From Bacillota bacterium (GTDB taxonomy: Bacteria; Bacillota; Sulfobacillia; Sulfobacillales; Sulfobacillaceae): a stretch of DNA of 43,721 bases. The stretch covers positions 1 through 43,721 of the forward strand of contig JAMCVM010000089.1 in assembly GCA_023475835.1 (NCBI GenBank). The letters are read 5' to 3'. Shown here piece by piece: positions 15,134-24,208 of the stretch; position 1 is the stretch's first letter, and each line of letters starts with the position of its first letter. The translations under genes were made by a program, and so were the position numbers. The notes under the pieces were generated by a model that was not told the origin of the DNA, did not search any database, and saw only the letters and a list, made by a program, of their open reading frames with translations.

Positions 15134-16002
15134 TAACGCGTCCCTCCCCCAAAGATAGGCGGAAGTCCCGTCTGACTGGGATGATGAATCACGATAATTA
15201 CCCGATCGAGACTGTTAAAGTCCACCGACGGAACCACCGTCGCGGTTTCGGTCAGCCCGTATTGGGTCTTAACCACCTTGACTACTTGCCCCACCAAGAG
15301 GCCTTTCGGATAATATTGGCTGTATCCAGACGTCACTACCGCATCTCCAGGCTCGACATCAGGACGATGGGCAAACAATTGGAACGTCAGATCCCCGGTT
15401 ACGGGATTGTTCCCACTTAACACCCCAGCCGCCTGCGATCGAGCATCGACCGCACCCACTCCGGACTTGGGATCCAAAATCAACATGACAGTGGCCGTCG
15501 AGGGCGATACCCCGACCACCCGGCCAACCACCCCTTGCGCCACAATCACCGACTGTCCCGGCTCCACACCGGCACTGCTGCCTTGGTCCACCACGACGGT
15601 ATCAAACCACGTGCTCGGACTGCGGGAAATGACACTGGCTGACACTAAAGTCCACCCACCCAAGGCCTGCTTTAACCCAAGAAGGCTTCGCAATTGGCCG
15701 TTGTCATCCAACACCTCCGTCAATTCCAGTTTCATCGCATTATACTGGAGGAGTTGGCTCTTAAGGGCTTTATTCTCTTTCTCCAACGTATATAATTGAC
15801 CCACGCTAGTGACCACCGTTCCCACCTTGGCACCGATCCACGACAGACTGAACGAAATCGGAGAAACAGCACTAGCCAGCCAGTTGCTTACCCGCACCAC
15901 GCGCACCCGAGGCGCTGCCGTCAAGCTCATGCTGGTCACCACCAACGCAATAATCACCGCTGCCAGCAAAAGCCGACGAAGCCGCTGCCCCCAATCGCTC
16001 AA
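15133..16002 (-). CDS. mreC: Rod shape-determining protein MreC
   Basis: MreC is an extracytoplasmic scaffold that activates the elongasome. The 289-residue protein has an N-terminal membrane helix (about 9-28), a coiled coil (about 70-106, YTLEKENKALKSQLLQYNAM) and two beta-barrel domains with GVVGRVVGVSPSTATVMLILDP and SGYSQYYPKGLLVGQV. The TTG start at 16002 has GGGAGG seven bases upstream. It lies 46 bases after mreB. Confidence 0.96.
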   Translation of the reverse strand: MSDWGQRLRRLLLAAVIIALVVTSMSLTAAPRVRVVRVSNWLASAVSPISFSLSWIGAKVGTVVTSVGQLYTLEKENKALKSQLLQYNAMKLELTEVLDDNGQLRSLLGLKQALGGWTLVSASVISRSPSTWFDTVVVDQGSSAGVEPGQSVIVAQGVVGRVVGVSPSTATVMLILDPKSGVGAVDARSQAAGVLSGNNPVTGDLTFQLFAHRPDVEPGDAVVTSGYSQYYPKGLLVGQVVKVVKTQYGLTETATVVPSVDFNSLDRVIIVIHHPSQTGLPPIFGGGTR

Positions 16003-16048
16003 ACCGAAACCTCCCTACTGCCTGCTGAGACGGCCGCTAGTTTCAAAA

Positions 16049-17077
16049 CTAACGCCGATTCCTGCGCCGAAGGGCTTCTAAATGAGGCCCATCCTCTAAC
16101 ACGATGCCATTGCCCCGGACCACAGTGAGTAGCGGTTCGTCCGCCTGATGCACCGGCATACCCGTCTCTGAACTCACTAATCGGTCGAAATTCCTCAGCA
16201 AGGAACCCCCACCGGTCATGACGATCCCGCGGTCCATAATGTCAGCCGCCAATTCTGGTGGAGATTTTTCCAACGTAGCCTTAATGGTTTCCACGATCGC
16301 ATTGACCGTCTCCGACAAGGCGCGTTGGATCTCGGTCGCATTCACCTTTAACGTTTTTGGCAACCCGGTCACCAAATCGCGGCCGCGAACATCCATGCTC
16401 TCCTCGTGATCAGGAGGATAAGCAGAGCCGATGGTAATTTTGATGCCTTCCGCCGTACGCTCGCCAATCATCATATTATAGGTGCGCTTGATGTGATTTA
16501 CGATCGCTTCGTCCATCTCATCGCCGGCCACCCGAACGGACTTGGCGGTCACGATGCCATCCAGGGAAATAATCGCTACCTCGCAGGTGCCGCCACCAAT
16601 GTCCACAATCATGTTGCCGGTCGGTTCATTCACCGGCAGACCCGCGCCAATCGCCGCCGCCATGGGCTCTTCGATCACCAACGCCTCACGCGCGCCCGCC
16701 TGCACGGCAGCATCCTTCACCGCGCGTTCTTCTACCCCGGTAACGCCCGACGGCACCGCAATCAAGACTAACGGGTGCAAAAACCGACGACTTGCCGCCG
16801 CCTTTTGAATAAAGTATTTGAGCATCGCCTGGGTAATGTCAAAATCCGCAATTACGCCATCTTTGAGCGGACGCACGGCTCGAATATTTCCCGGTGTGCG
16901 CCCGACCATTTGCTTGGCCTCCTGCCCGACCGCGATGATCTCTCCGCTCATCTGATCGACCGCCACCACCGAAGGTTCTTGGAGAACAATCCCTTTGCCT
17001 TTGACAAACACCACGGTATTGGCAGTGCCCAAATCGATGCCCATATCGCGTGTCAATGATCCAAAAAACGTCCGCAT
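16049..17077 (-). CDS. mreB: Rod shape-determining actin homologue MreB
   Basis: A 342-residue bacterial actin. [20 protein letters not shown] is the phosphate 1 region. [14 protein letters not shown] and [14 protein letters not shown] are the phosphate 2 and adenosine motifs, and [15 protein letters not shown] is the family signature. It forms membrane filaments that guide cell-wall synthesis. AGGAGG precedes the ATG. It opens mreBCD, 15 bases after radC. Confidence 0.97.
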   Translation of the reverse strand: MRTFFGSLTRDMGIDLGTANTVVFVKGKGIVLQEPSVVAVDQMSGEIIAVGQEAKQMVGRTPGNIRAVRPLKDGVIADFDITQAMLKYFIQKAAASRRFLHPLVLIAVPSGVTGVEERAVKDAAVQAGAREALVIEEPMAAAIGAGLPVNEPTGNMIVDIGGGTCEVAIISLDGIVTAKSVRVAGDEMDEAIVNHIKRTYNMMIGERTAEGIKITIGSAYPPDHEESMDVRGRDLVTGLPKTLKVNATEIQRALSETVNAIVETIKATLEKSPPELAADIMDRGIVMTGGGSLLRNFDRLVSSETGMPVHQADEPLLTVVRGNGIVLEDGPHLEALRRRNRR

Positions 17078-17092
17078 GCTGTTAAAATCCTC

Positions 17093-17767
17093 CTAACTAA
17101 ACTCGGCAATCTGCTGTTGGTGGATGCTCACATGGTGTCGCTGCCCCAAAATCACATGGTCTAAGACGGGAATGCCCAAGAGGTCGCCCGCCGCCTCCAG
17201 CCTGTCAGTTAACCCCCGGTCGGCCACACTCGGTGTCGGCTCGCCGCTAGGGTGATTGTGGACCACAATAATTGCCGAGGCCGAGCGAGCTACCGCTCTG
17301 CGAAAGATCTCTCGCGGGTACACCTCAACACTGTCGAGGCCTCCTTGAAACACCGTTTCGACGGCCAAAGCACGATGCTTGGTATTCAGAAATATCACCC
17401 GAAACTCTTCTTGATTCAAAGACCTCATATCATCGACCAGGTTCACCACATCCATAGGTCCGGAGATCACCTCTAAGGACCGTTGCCGATTCATCCGCCG
17501 CCCTACTTCAATGGCTGCGAGCACGGTCGCCGTTTTCGCCGGGCCCATTCCGCGATAGCGATTCAACTCTGGGGCCGTCAAGCTCCCCAGCCGCACCCAT
17601 CCCTCCGCTAACAAACTCCGAGCTAAACTCAGGGCTGAAGACCCTCCCGCTCCGGTCCTCAGCAGGATTGCCAAAACCTCGGCATCGGCCAATGCAGCCA
17701 CTCCATGGGTTAAGAGCCTCTCCCTCGGCCGCTCATCGGCAGGCAGCTCCTTTAAGCGTTCAGACAT
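17093..17767 (-). CDS. radC: RadC-family JAB/MPN protein
   Basis: A 224-residue protein with an N-terminal helix-hairpin-helix region (YRGMGPAKTATVLAAIE) and a C-terminal JAB1/MPN metal site VHNHPSGEPTPSVADRGLT, with the HxHx7D-type ligands. Despite the name, its role in DNA repair is doubtful and the substrate is unknown. The start at 17767 overlaps the maf stop by eight bases and has GGGGAG just upstream. maf-radC-mreB is the order in B. subtilis. Confidence 0.94.
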   Translation of the reverse strand: MSERLKELPADERPRERLLTHGVAALADAEVLAILLRTGAGGSSALSLARSLLAEGWVRLGSLTAPELNRYRGMGPAKTATVLAAIEVGRRMNRQRSLEVISGPMDVVNLVDDMRSLNQEEFRVIFLNTKHRALAVETVFQGGLDSVEVYPREIFRRAVARSASAIIVVHNHPSGEPTPSVADRGLTDRLEAAGDLLGIPVLDHVILGQRHHVSIHQQQIAEFS

Positions 17768-18362
17768 GACTCCCCGCTCCTTCGAGGCGCCTAGCAAACC
17801 GATGAAACAGAGACCGCACCGAACCCGTAGCCAACCCAATCACCGTTTCCAGGTTGCCTTCGAAGGTTTTTACCCAGGGTCCCGCTCCACCTTGAATCGC
17901 GTAAGCCCCGGCTTTATCCATGGGCTCGCCGGTGTCGACGTAGCCCGCGATTTCCACTCCGGTCAACCTCCGAAAAGTGACGGTAGCCACCTCGACAGCA
18001 ATAAATCCGATCCCCGAACGATGCCGATAGACAGCCATCCCGGTATACACTTGATGGCTTTTTCCTGAAAGCTGCGCTAACATTGCTGCCGCATCTTCCG
18101 GATCGCCGGGCTTGCCGAGAATTTTTTGGCCTAACGCCACCACCGTGTCTGCCCCCAGCACCACCGCCTCGGGATGACTTAACGCACTGGTAATCGCCTT
18201 AGTGGCCGCTAATCTTCGCACCAAGCGCTCAGGCCCTTCGCCGATTCGCGGCGTTTCATCAATCTCCGCGGGATAGACCAGGGCGTCGACTCCCATAGAC
18301 TGCAGCAGAGCGATCCGCCGGGGTGAAGCACTAGCTAACACCACTGAAAAAGGATACTGCAC
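17760..18362 (-). CDS. maf: Maf family nucleoside triphosphate pyrophosphatase
   Basis: Maf removes modified or non-canonical nucleotides (dTTP/UTP class) from the pool. The 200-residue protein has the LASASPRR motif at residues 9-16, ATKA at 53-56 and VVLGADTVVALG near 66-77. The GTG start at 18362 follows GGAGG by seven bases. The 240 bases upstream to folC hold no gene that I can support. Confidence 0.95.
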   Translation of the reverse strand: MQYPFSVVLASASPRRIALLQSMGVDALVYPAEIDETPRIGEGPERLVRRLAATKAITSALSHPEAVVLGADTVVALGQKILGKPGDPEDAAAMLAQLSGKSHQVYTGMAVYRHRSGIGFIAVEVATVTFRRLTGVEIAGYVDTGEPMDKAGAYAIQGGAGPWVKTFEGNLETVIGLATGSVRSLFHRFARRLEGAGSHV

Positions 18363-18602
18363 ATCTTCCCCTCCACGGGATGGTCTATTCCAAGCATGCG
18401 GCTAAAGCTGGTCGCTGACCGCCGATTATGCCAACAATCAAACTGTCGGGTTCGAACCTAAAACGGCCCGTTTTCGACATTTAATCCTCTATTGGCGCAT
18501 CAAGACACCACCATCGAATAGCAACCGACGAACTCACGCATGAATAGCATACCTTGTCTCTAAGGCTCGAGCAATCGCTCCGACATGGAAGATATGACCA
18601 CT

Positions 18603-19850
18603 TCATGGAATAATTTTTGCTTGTCGCAACTCGGCCAGAAACGATAGACTCCCGGTCACCAACAACGCCTGTCGGCTCGCATCCTCTTCGGTGGACGACC
18701 AAGCCCGGGCAAACGCTTGAGCTTGGTCGTCCACGACCCTATAGGAAAATCCCTTCAAGCTATCGGTCAAAGTCGCGGGGTCTAGTCCTCTCGGACCTCG
18801 GACCTGAGTCAGGGTCATCGAATCCATCAACGGGGCCAGAATCCGAACCATTCTCGCCGCCGGCTTATCTTTTAGCGCCGCAAACAATAAGTGCCAGCGG
18901 TACTGAGACCAGGGATGAGTCGCGAGCGTCTCTGCCAGCTTTTGGACCGCTTCGAGATTGTGAGCCCCATCAATGACGAAGAGTGGAGACTGCGAGATGA
19001 CTTGAAACCTTCCCGGCCAGCGGGTCTGAGCGATCTCTTCACCGGCCCTGGCGAGGTCCGAGATCCAACCGAGTCGGGCTAATTGGCGCACGGCAGTCCA
19101 AGCCGTAGCCAAGTTTTCCGCCTGATAATTCCCCAAGAGTCCGGTGCGCACGACGAAGCCGTCTTCATCTTGGTAACGCACCCCTGACCCGTCGATCTGA
19201 GCCACTCCCAGCGGCCGGCTGACGGGGATAGCCAACCCAGCCGCCCGCTCGAGAACTATCCGCTCGGCCTCTGGATAGGTCTGAACCGCCAACACCAAGT
19301 GCGAACCGGCTTTCAGAATCCCCGCCTTCTCGCCGGCAATCTGGCGGATGTCTTGCCCTAAATACTCCATGTGATCGTAGTGAATCGGGGTAATCACCGT
19401 GAGCAACGGAGTCGGCACCACGTTGGTCGCATCCAGTCGGCCGCCAAGCCCCACTTCGACTACGGCGATATCCGCTTGCCAACGCTCGAAAGCCAGAAAT
19501 GAGACCGCAATCATTGCCTCAAAAAATGTCGGCACTTCGTCCATGCCTGAAGCCGCTTGGTCTACGGCGTCAATCAGGACTCGTAGCTCCGAGTCCGAGA
19601 TGGCAGCTCCGTTGAGCAACACGCGTTCGTTGAGATGGCCCAAATCGGGGGAAACCGTCATCCCCACGCGATGACCATTGCCCGCTAGGGCTTGGCCGAT
19701 CATGGCCGCTGTCGAACCTTTGCCATTGGTTCCGGCCACATGCACTACCGGGATTTTCCGTTGAGGATCGCCCATTCGCGCCAGCAGTTGGGCGATTCGC
19801 TTCAACCCGGGACGAATCGTAGGATCGAAGTGCGCTTCCCAGTTAATCAT
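18603..19850 (-). CDS. folC: Folylpolyglutamate/dihydrofolate synthase
   Basis: FolC adds glutamate to folates and makes dihydrofolate. The 415-residue Mur-ligase family protein has the ATP-binding VAGTNGKGSTAAMI at about 37-50, TVSPDLGHLNERVLLNG, and VIDGAHNLEAV near 292-302. Its ATG overlaps the valS stop (ATGA), so the two are coupled. valS-folC is conserved in Firmicutes. Confidence 0.95.
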   Translation of the reverse strand: MINWEAHFDPTIRPGLKRIAQLLARMGDPQRKIPVVHVAGTNGKGSTAAMIGQALAGNGHRVGMTVSPDLGHLNERVLLNGAAISDSELRVLIDAVDQAASGMDEVPTFFEAMIAVSFLAFERWQADIAVVEVGLGGRLDATNVVPTPLLTVITPIHYDHMEYLGQDIRQIAGEKAGILKAGSHLVLAVQTYPEAERIVLERAAGLAIPVSRPLGVAQIDGSGVRYQDEDGFVVRTGLLGNYQAENLATAWTAVRQLARLGWISDLARAGEEIAQTRWPGRFQVISQSPLFVIDGAHNLEAVQKLAETLATHPWSQYRWHLLFAALKDKPAARMVRILAPLMDSMTLTQVRGPRGLDPATLTDSLKGFSYRVVDDQAQAFARAWSSTEEDASRQALLVTGSLSFLAELRQAKIIP

Positions 19851-22474
19851 CGCAGATCGTCAAGCCGCTCCGCCAAACGGCGCAGTCGAGCTTGAAGTTC
19901 ATTCACCCGCATCCGCGAAGACTCGACGACATCCGCCGGGGCACGCTCCACAAAGTTTGGGTCTTGTAAGCGAGTTTGAACCCGTCCTAATTCCTGTCGG
20001 GTCCCGGCCAACGACTTTTCTAAGCGTTCGCGCTCCCGGTCGAGATCGACCACACCCTGCAAGGGCAGAAAGACCAAACCCCCTTCCGTCACGCCCGCTA
20101 TCGCTCGCCCCGGTCGTTCTTTTTGCCCGCGAAGGTTGAGGGTCAACGTCTCAATTTTAGCCAACACTCGCAGTTCGGAGGTCATCTCCCCCCAGGCAGC
20201 CAGGGTTTTCGCATCGTCCGCCAGCACTTCCAGCTGAATGCTCTGAGCTGGCGGCAAATTGACTTCGGCTCTCAGGTTTCGAATCGTGCGGGTCAAAGTG
20301 ATGAGACGCTCCACCGTCCATTCTCCCGGTCCCGGTGTTATCGGTTCCGAAGTAGGCCATGGCGCGATCATGATGCTTGGACCGGGGTCGGGCAAGGCCT
20401 GCCACAATTCTTCGGTCACAAACGGCATAAAGGGATGCAAAAGCTGCAAAGCCCTTTTAATCACACGGACCAACGTACGTTGTACTGGCCCGCGATCCAA
20501 AGCTTGTTCAGAGCGCAAGCGCACTTTGGCCAATTCAATGTACCAGTCGCATAATTCATCCCAAAAGAAGTCATAGATGGCGCGCCCGGCCTCACCGAAT
20601 TCGTATTGATCGATGAAATCCGACACTGTCTCAACTGCCCGGTTGAGACGAGCGCTAATCCACTGGTCTGCGGGATGCTCAGGAACGGAATCGGTCTCGG
20701 GGACAAAGTCTTCGTCTAGATTCATCAGCACAAACCGAACGGCATTGTACACCTTATTGGCAAAGTGCATGGCCGCTTCCACTTTCTCTTCCGAAAAGCG
20801 GATGTCGTTGCCTGGGGCACTGCCCAAAACTAACGCCATTCTGAGCGCATCCGCGCCATAGCGTTGAATCATGTCCTCCGGGTTCACGCCATTGCCCAAA
20901 GACTTGGACATTTTGCGACCTTGGCTGTCTCTAACCAAGCCATTAATCAGCACGGTGTGAAAAGGCGCCTGCCCGGTAAAATGAATGCCTTGCATCATCA
21001 TCCGGGAAACCCAAAATGGAATAATATCCCAGCCCGTGCACAACACAGAGGTCGGATAGTAGCGTTCCAAGTCTTCCGTGGCCTCCGGCCAACCCATCGT
21101 AGAAAACGGCCACAATGCTGACGAAAACCAGGTGTCGAGCACATCAGGATCCTGAGTCATCTCGCCGCCGCACTCCGAACAAGACTCCGGCACCGTAGCC
21201 GATACGACCGTTTGGCCGCACGGGCAATAATAGGCCGGGATCGGATGGCCCCACCAAATTTGCCGGGAAATACACCAGTCGTGAATATTTTCCAACCAGT
21301 GGCGATAAATTTTTTCATAACGTGCGGGCGTGAAATGGACGACTCCGCGATCGACCGCGGCCATGGCCGGTGCGGCCAAGGGTTTCATGCGAACAAACCA
21401 TTGCCTGGATACCAAGGGCTCGATGACCGCGTCGCACTTTTCACAGTGGCCCACCGCATGCACGATAGGCTCTTGCCGCTCTATCGCTCCGGTCGCCATC
21501 AAATCCTCGATCACCCGCTGACGCGCCACCAGCCGATCAAGCCCTCGATACGCACCGGCGGCCGCAGTCATCGTGCCGTCTTCGGCTATCACTTGGATGG
21601 ACTCCAACTGATGGCGTCGGCCGATGCCAAAGTCGTTGGGATCATGGGCCGGTGTCACCTTCACCGCTCCGGTGCCAAACTCTGGTGCCACCACAGTATC
21701 GGTAATAATCGGAATGTCCCTCATGGTTAAGGGAAGGCGCACCGTCCGACCCACCCACTGGCGATAGCGGGAATCCTCAGGATGTACCGCCACTGCGCTG
21801 TCGCCGAGCATGGTTTCGGGCCGCGTGGTCGCGACGGTAATGAATCCGCTGCCATCGCTGAAAGGATAACGAATATAGGTGAGTTGTCCTGCTTGTTCCT
21901 GATGCTCCACTTCGATATCCGATAAGGCGGTGCGACAGGATACACACCAATTAATCATATAAATGCCTCGATAGATCAGTCCCTGATCATAGAGCTCAAC
22001 AAAAGCTTCCGTCACCGCCTGGGACAATTGAGGGTCCAGGGTAAACCGCAGTCGCGTCCAATCCACTGAGTTGCCAAGACGGGCCAACTGCCGCAAGATT
22101 TCGCCGCCGTATTGGTCTTTCCAGGTCCAGATTGCCTCCACAAAAGCCTTTCGGCCGACGCTGAATCGATCCTCTCCTTGCGCACGCAACATTTCCTCCA
22201 CTTTGATCTGGGTCGAGATGCCAGCATGGTCGCTACCCGGCAGCCACAGCGTATTATCGCCACGCATCCGGTGGTAGCGAACTAGAATATCTTGCCAGGT
22301 ATGATTTAAGGCGTGGCCGACATGAAGCACGCCGGTCACATTGGGAGGAGGCAGCACTACGCTGAACGTAGGCCGATCCGGCTGGTAAGTCGGGGTAAAC
22401 AGGTCTTTGGCCCGCCAATAGGCGTCCCATTTGGGTTCTACTTGGGCGGGCTGATAACGCGGTTCCAATGCCAT
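19847..22474 (-). CDS. valS: Valyl-tRNA synthetase
   Basis: A class I synthetase of 875 residues that charges tRNA-Val. The HIGH motif is HVGH at 51-54 (PPPNVTGVLHVGH) and the KMSKS motif is GRKMSKSLGN in the C-terminal half of the catalytic core. The editing domain has TTRPETMLGDSAVAV, and the C-terminal coiled coil is VDLDRERERLEKSLAGTRQE. A T-box leader precedes it, so expression should rise when tRNA-Val is uncharged. AAGGAG lies just before the ATG. Confidence 0.98.
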   Translation of the reverse strand: MALEPRYQPAQVEPKWDAYWRAKDLFTPTYQPDRPTFSVVLPPPNVTGVLHVGHALNHTWQDILVRYHRMRGDNTLWLPGSDHAGISTQIKVEEMLRAQGEDRFSVGRKAFVEAIWTWKDQYGGEILRQLARLGNSVDWTRLRFTLDPQLSQAVTEAFVELYDQGLIYRGIYMINWCVSCRTALSDIEVEHQEQAGQLTYIRYPFSDGSGFITVATTRPETMLGDSAVAVHPEDSRYRQWVGRTVRLPLTMRDIPIITDTVVAPEFGTGAVKVTPAHDPNDFGIGRRHQLESIQVIAEDGTMTAAAGAYRGLDRLVARQRVIEDLMATGAIERQEPIVHAVGHCEKCDAVIEPLVSRQWFVRMKPLAAPAMAAVDRGVVHFTPARYEKIYRHWLENIHDWCISRQIWWGHPIPAYYCPCGQTVVSATVPESCSECGGEMTQDPDVLDTWFSSALWPFSTMGWPEATEDLERYYPTSVLCTGWDIIPFWVSRMMMQGIHFTGQAPFHTVLINGLVRDSQGRKMSKSLGNGVNPEDMIQRYGADALRMALVLGSAPGNDIRFSEEKVEAAMHFANKVYNAVRFVLMNLDEDFVPETDSVPEHPADQWISARLNRAVETVSDFIDQYEFGEAGRAIYDFFWDELCDWYIELAKVRLRSEQALDRGPVQRTLVRVIKRALQLLHPFMPFVTEELWQALPDPGPSIMIAPWPTSEPITPGPGEWTVERLITLTRTIRNLRAEVNLPPAQSIQLEVLADDAKTLAAWGEMTSELRVLAKIETLTLNLRGQKERPGRAIAGVTEGGLVFLPLQGVVDLDRERERLEKSLAGTRQELGRVQTRLQDPNFVERAPADVVESSRMRVNELQARLRRLAERLDDLR

Positions 22475-22591
22475 ATTGACTCTCCTTCACTGGGTGGTTT
22501 TGCTCGGCCGCCAAAAAACTAGATTCTTGCCTGAGCTCCTCGGTGTTTTCCGGTTCACCGACCGATTCGGAATGCAGTATCCGCAAACGGC

Positions 22592-22830
22592 AAAACGACT
22601 TGTTTGCCATAAGGGCGAAACAAGTCGTTTTCGCGGTACCACCTTAATTTCCGAGAGAAATCTCTCCCGGCTTGCCAGGCGATAACGGGCCCCACCGTTT
22701 GAACTCACATTCAAACGCCTCCAGGTTCACCCGCCCTCACGCTGGCACCGGCTTTCACCAGACCCGGCTCGCTATTTCCACACGATCGAAGGCTTCATCC
22801 CAATCATCGGCGATAGGCTCTATATGTGTG
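22592..22830 (-). promoter_or_regulatory. T-box leader of valS
   Basis: On the minus strand the conserved T-box sequence AAGGTGGTACCGCG occupies 22632-22645. It is followed by a terminator with a perfect 14-bp stem (22592-22605 with 22618-22631). Upstream, GAGCCGGG and TCTGGTGAAAGCC resemble the AG bulge and apical loop of stem I, and CGTTATC is another usual leader block. I could not fix the specifier codon by eye; a GUN valine codon is expected. The 5' limit near 22830 is approximate. Confidence 0.88.
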
Positions 22831-22839
22831 TCGTAATGC

Positions 22840-23106
22840 TTAGCCTTCTACGACGGCCAAAACGTCATCAACGGCCAAAATCAAATGGTCTTCGTTGTCA
22901 ATCTTGATTTCCGTTCCAGAAAACTTGGCAAACAAAACCTTTTGCCCAGCCTTAACCTTCACTTCTTCACCATCACCCACCGCAACGACCAACCCGGTCT
23001 GGGGCCGATCCTTTGCCGTGTCGGGGATAAAAATCCCCCCTTGAGTCTTTTCTTGTTCCTGAACTAGTTTTACCAATACACGATCACCTAACGGTTGCAC
23101 CTGCAT
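22840..23106 (-). CDS. groES: Co-chaperonin GroES
   Basis: An 88-residue Cpn10: MQVQPLGDRVLVKLVQEQEKTQGGIFIPD with the mobile loop, then GLVVAVGDG and the roof strands, ending AVDDVLAVVEG. It caps the GroEL chamber. GAGGAGG lies seven bases before the ATG at 23106. No groEL follows; the next unit is the valS T-box, so GroEL must be encoded elsewhere. A near-consensus SigA promoter lies upstream, and no CIRCE element is seen. Confidence 0.96.
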   Translation of the reverse strand: MQVQPLGDRVLVKLVQEQEKTQGGIFIPDTAKDRPQTGLVVAVGDGEEVKVKAGQKVLFAKFSGTEIKIDNEDHLILAVDDVLAVVEG

Positions 23107-23136
23107 TCCGTATCCTCCTCGAGTCAAACAATTCAA

Positions 23137-23164
23137 GAGTAGCCCATAATTGGGAGCATCACTC
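23137..23164. repeat. Imperfect inverted repeat in the groES leader
   Basis: GAGT (23137-23140) pairs with ACTC (23161-23164), and inside it CCCA (23143-23146) pairs with TGGG (23151-23154). It begins next to the -10 box and covers the start of the groES transcript. It could be an operator or a 5' hairpin. It is not a CIRCE sequence. Confidence 0.35.
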
Positions 23165-23192
23165 ATTATAACCTGTCTACAGGGTCTGTCAA
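23165..23192 (-). promoter_or_regulatory. SigA-type promoter of groES
   Basis: On the minus strand TTGACA (23187-23192) and TATAAT (23165-23170), both full consensus, are 16 bases apart. The likely transcript start is near 23158, about 50 bases before groES. Confidence 0.85.
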
Positions 23193-23229
23193 TCGGGTTT
23201 CAGATTCTCGTCGCTTCTGTTCGATCTCC

Positions 23230-24156
23230 GGTCGTTGACCTTCGGGCAGCCGAACCCGTTTATCATACCAAATTAGGGGAGTCAGTAGGTGCTTGGCGCT
23301 AAAGACTCGGATCCGCCTTTGCTGGTGTTAGCCTGGCTAACCATGCGTATTGGCAGTGTAGCTGGCAGAGCCGCCTAGTCAGCAAAAGCCGAACCTCGCT
23401 CCCGCAATTTGAGGGGAACGGCTCATCGGCTGGGTTCATCCGCCAGACCCTCCCCGGATCTGTCTCAGTCCGAACGCCTCTGTTTTTCGTCCACGCGGTT
23501 GGTAGTCCGGAGCACTTTCTGTTAGAGATGCTTCGCATCCACGCCATGGCCCCATCAAGTCCCCTGCTCATATCGGTCCCGGTCTACCATGGCAGTCTAC
23601 GGGCACGATAGGCTCCGGCTTTATGTCATTCCAAGTCTTAGCTTCCCAACCCCTATGCCCCATTTCGCCCTTCTCTCTGCGGTCAGCCAGTCAGCGGCTA
23701 ATCGGCCATTCAGTTCCAACCATACCACCGCAAGCATTCCTCGCTTTCCACGACCGGCTCCTGGCCGCTGGATGGTCAGTCGGCCAGGCTCATTACCCCG
23801 GCTCGACACCTGAGGAGACTCAGGACGGCATTCACCGTTCTGATGGACTTATCCCAGTCACATTCTCGCTATGCGAATGATGATTCTGTCGCCACCTTCC
23901 CGGTGCATCGCGTCACGGCACCCCAGGTCTCGCCGGATAACCACGGTGGTCCACTGGTGCAAGGCATTCGCCCGGATAGTCGCAGTCCAGACATGCCGCC
24001 GGTCCAGACGGCGTCGCGTTTTCTGCATGTTCTTCGACCAGAGAATAGGCATGCCTTTGGGGATCGGCTGGCTTGGCTCCAGCCCGGCTCGGACTTTAGC
24101 GGCTTCCATCGGGTGACTGAACTTGTCACCATGAGAGTCTAGTCTCGTCCCGATGG
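23230..24156 (-). ncRNA. Candidate large structured RNA in a gene-free region
   Basis: No frame here looks like a protein, but strong stem-loops follow one another. They include 23327-23341 (6 bp), 23387-23431 (15 bp with bulges), 23527-23539 (5 bp), 23760-23788 (8 bp plus 3), 23809-23824 (6 bp, loop of 4), 23825-23838, 23861-23879, 23902-23922, 23997-24013, 24066-24084 (6 bp) and a three-way junction at 24106-24156. In the 23387-23431 stem two positions are A-C on plus-strand RNA but G-U on minus-strand RNA, so the minus strand is favoured. No RNase P, tmRNA, SRP or T-box signature was seen, and no group II domain V with a GNRA loop. It may be a large regulatory RNA or the relic of a ribozyme or mobile element. 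Confidence 0.5.
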
Positions 24157-24208
24157 CATATCCATGATAACGAACACACCCGAATTTTGAAGAAAGGGGT
24201 TAGCAACT

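Noticed and set aside
18363-18602. Hidden gene or promoter between folC and maf
   Set aside because: Only weak -10-like sequences and a short palindrome (18460-18474) were seen, with no frame that has a ribosome binding site.
23137-23164. CIRCE operator of groES
   Set aside because: The repeat GAGT...ACTC does not match TTAGCACTC-N9-GAGTGCTAA.
23387-23431. Group II intron domain V
   Set aside because: The outer GAGCC/GGTTC helix and 2-base bulge look right on the minus strand, but the lower helix is too short, the loop is not GNRA and no reverse transcriptase frame is present.
23299-23571. A 90-residue minus-strand frame
   Set aside because: It spans several stem-loops, has no ribosome binding site and no protein-like pattern.
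23843-24142. A 99-residue plus-strand frame and overlapping minus-strand frames of similar size
   Set aside because: No ribosome binding site, no domain pattern, and open frames on several strands at once, as expected of GC-rich structured sequence.
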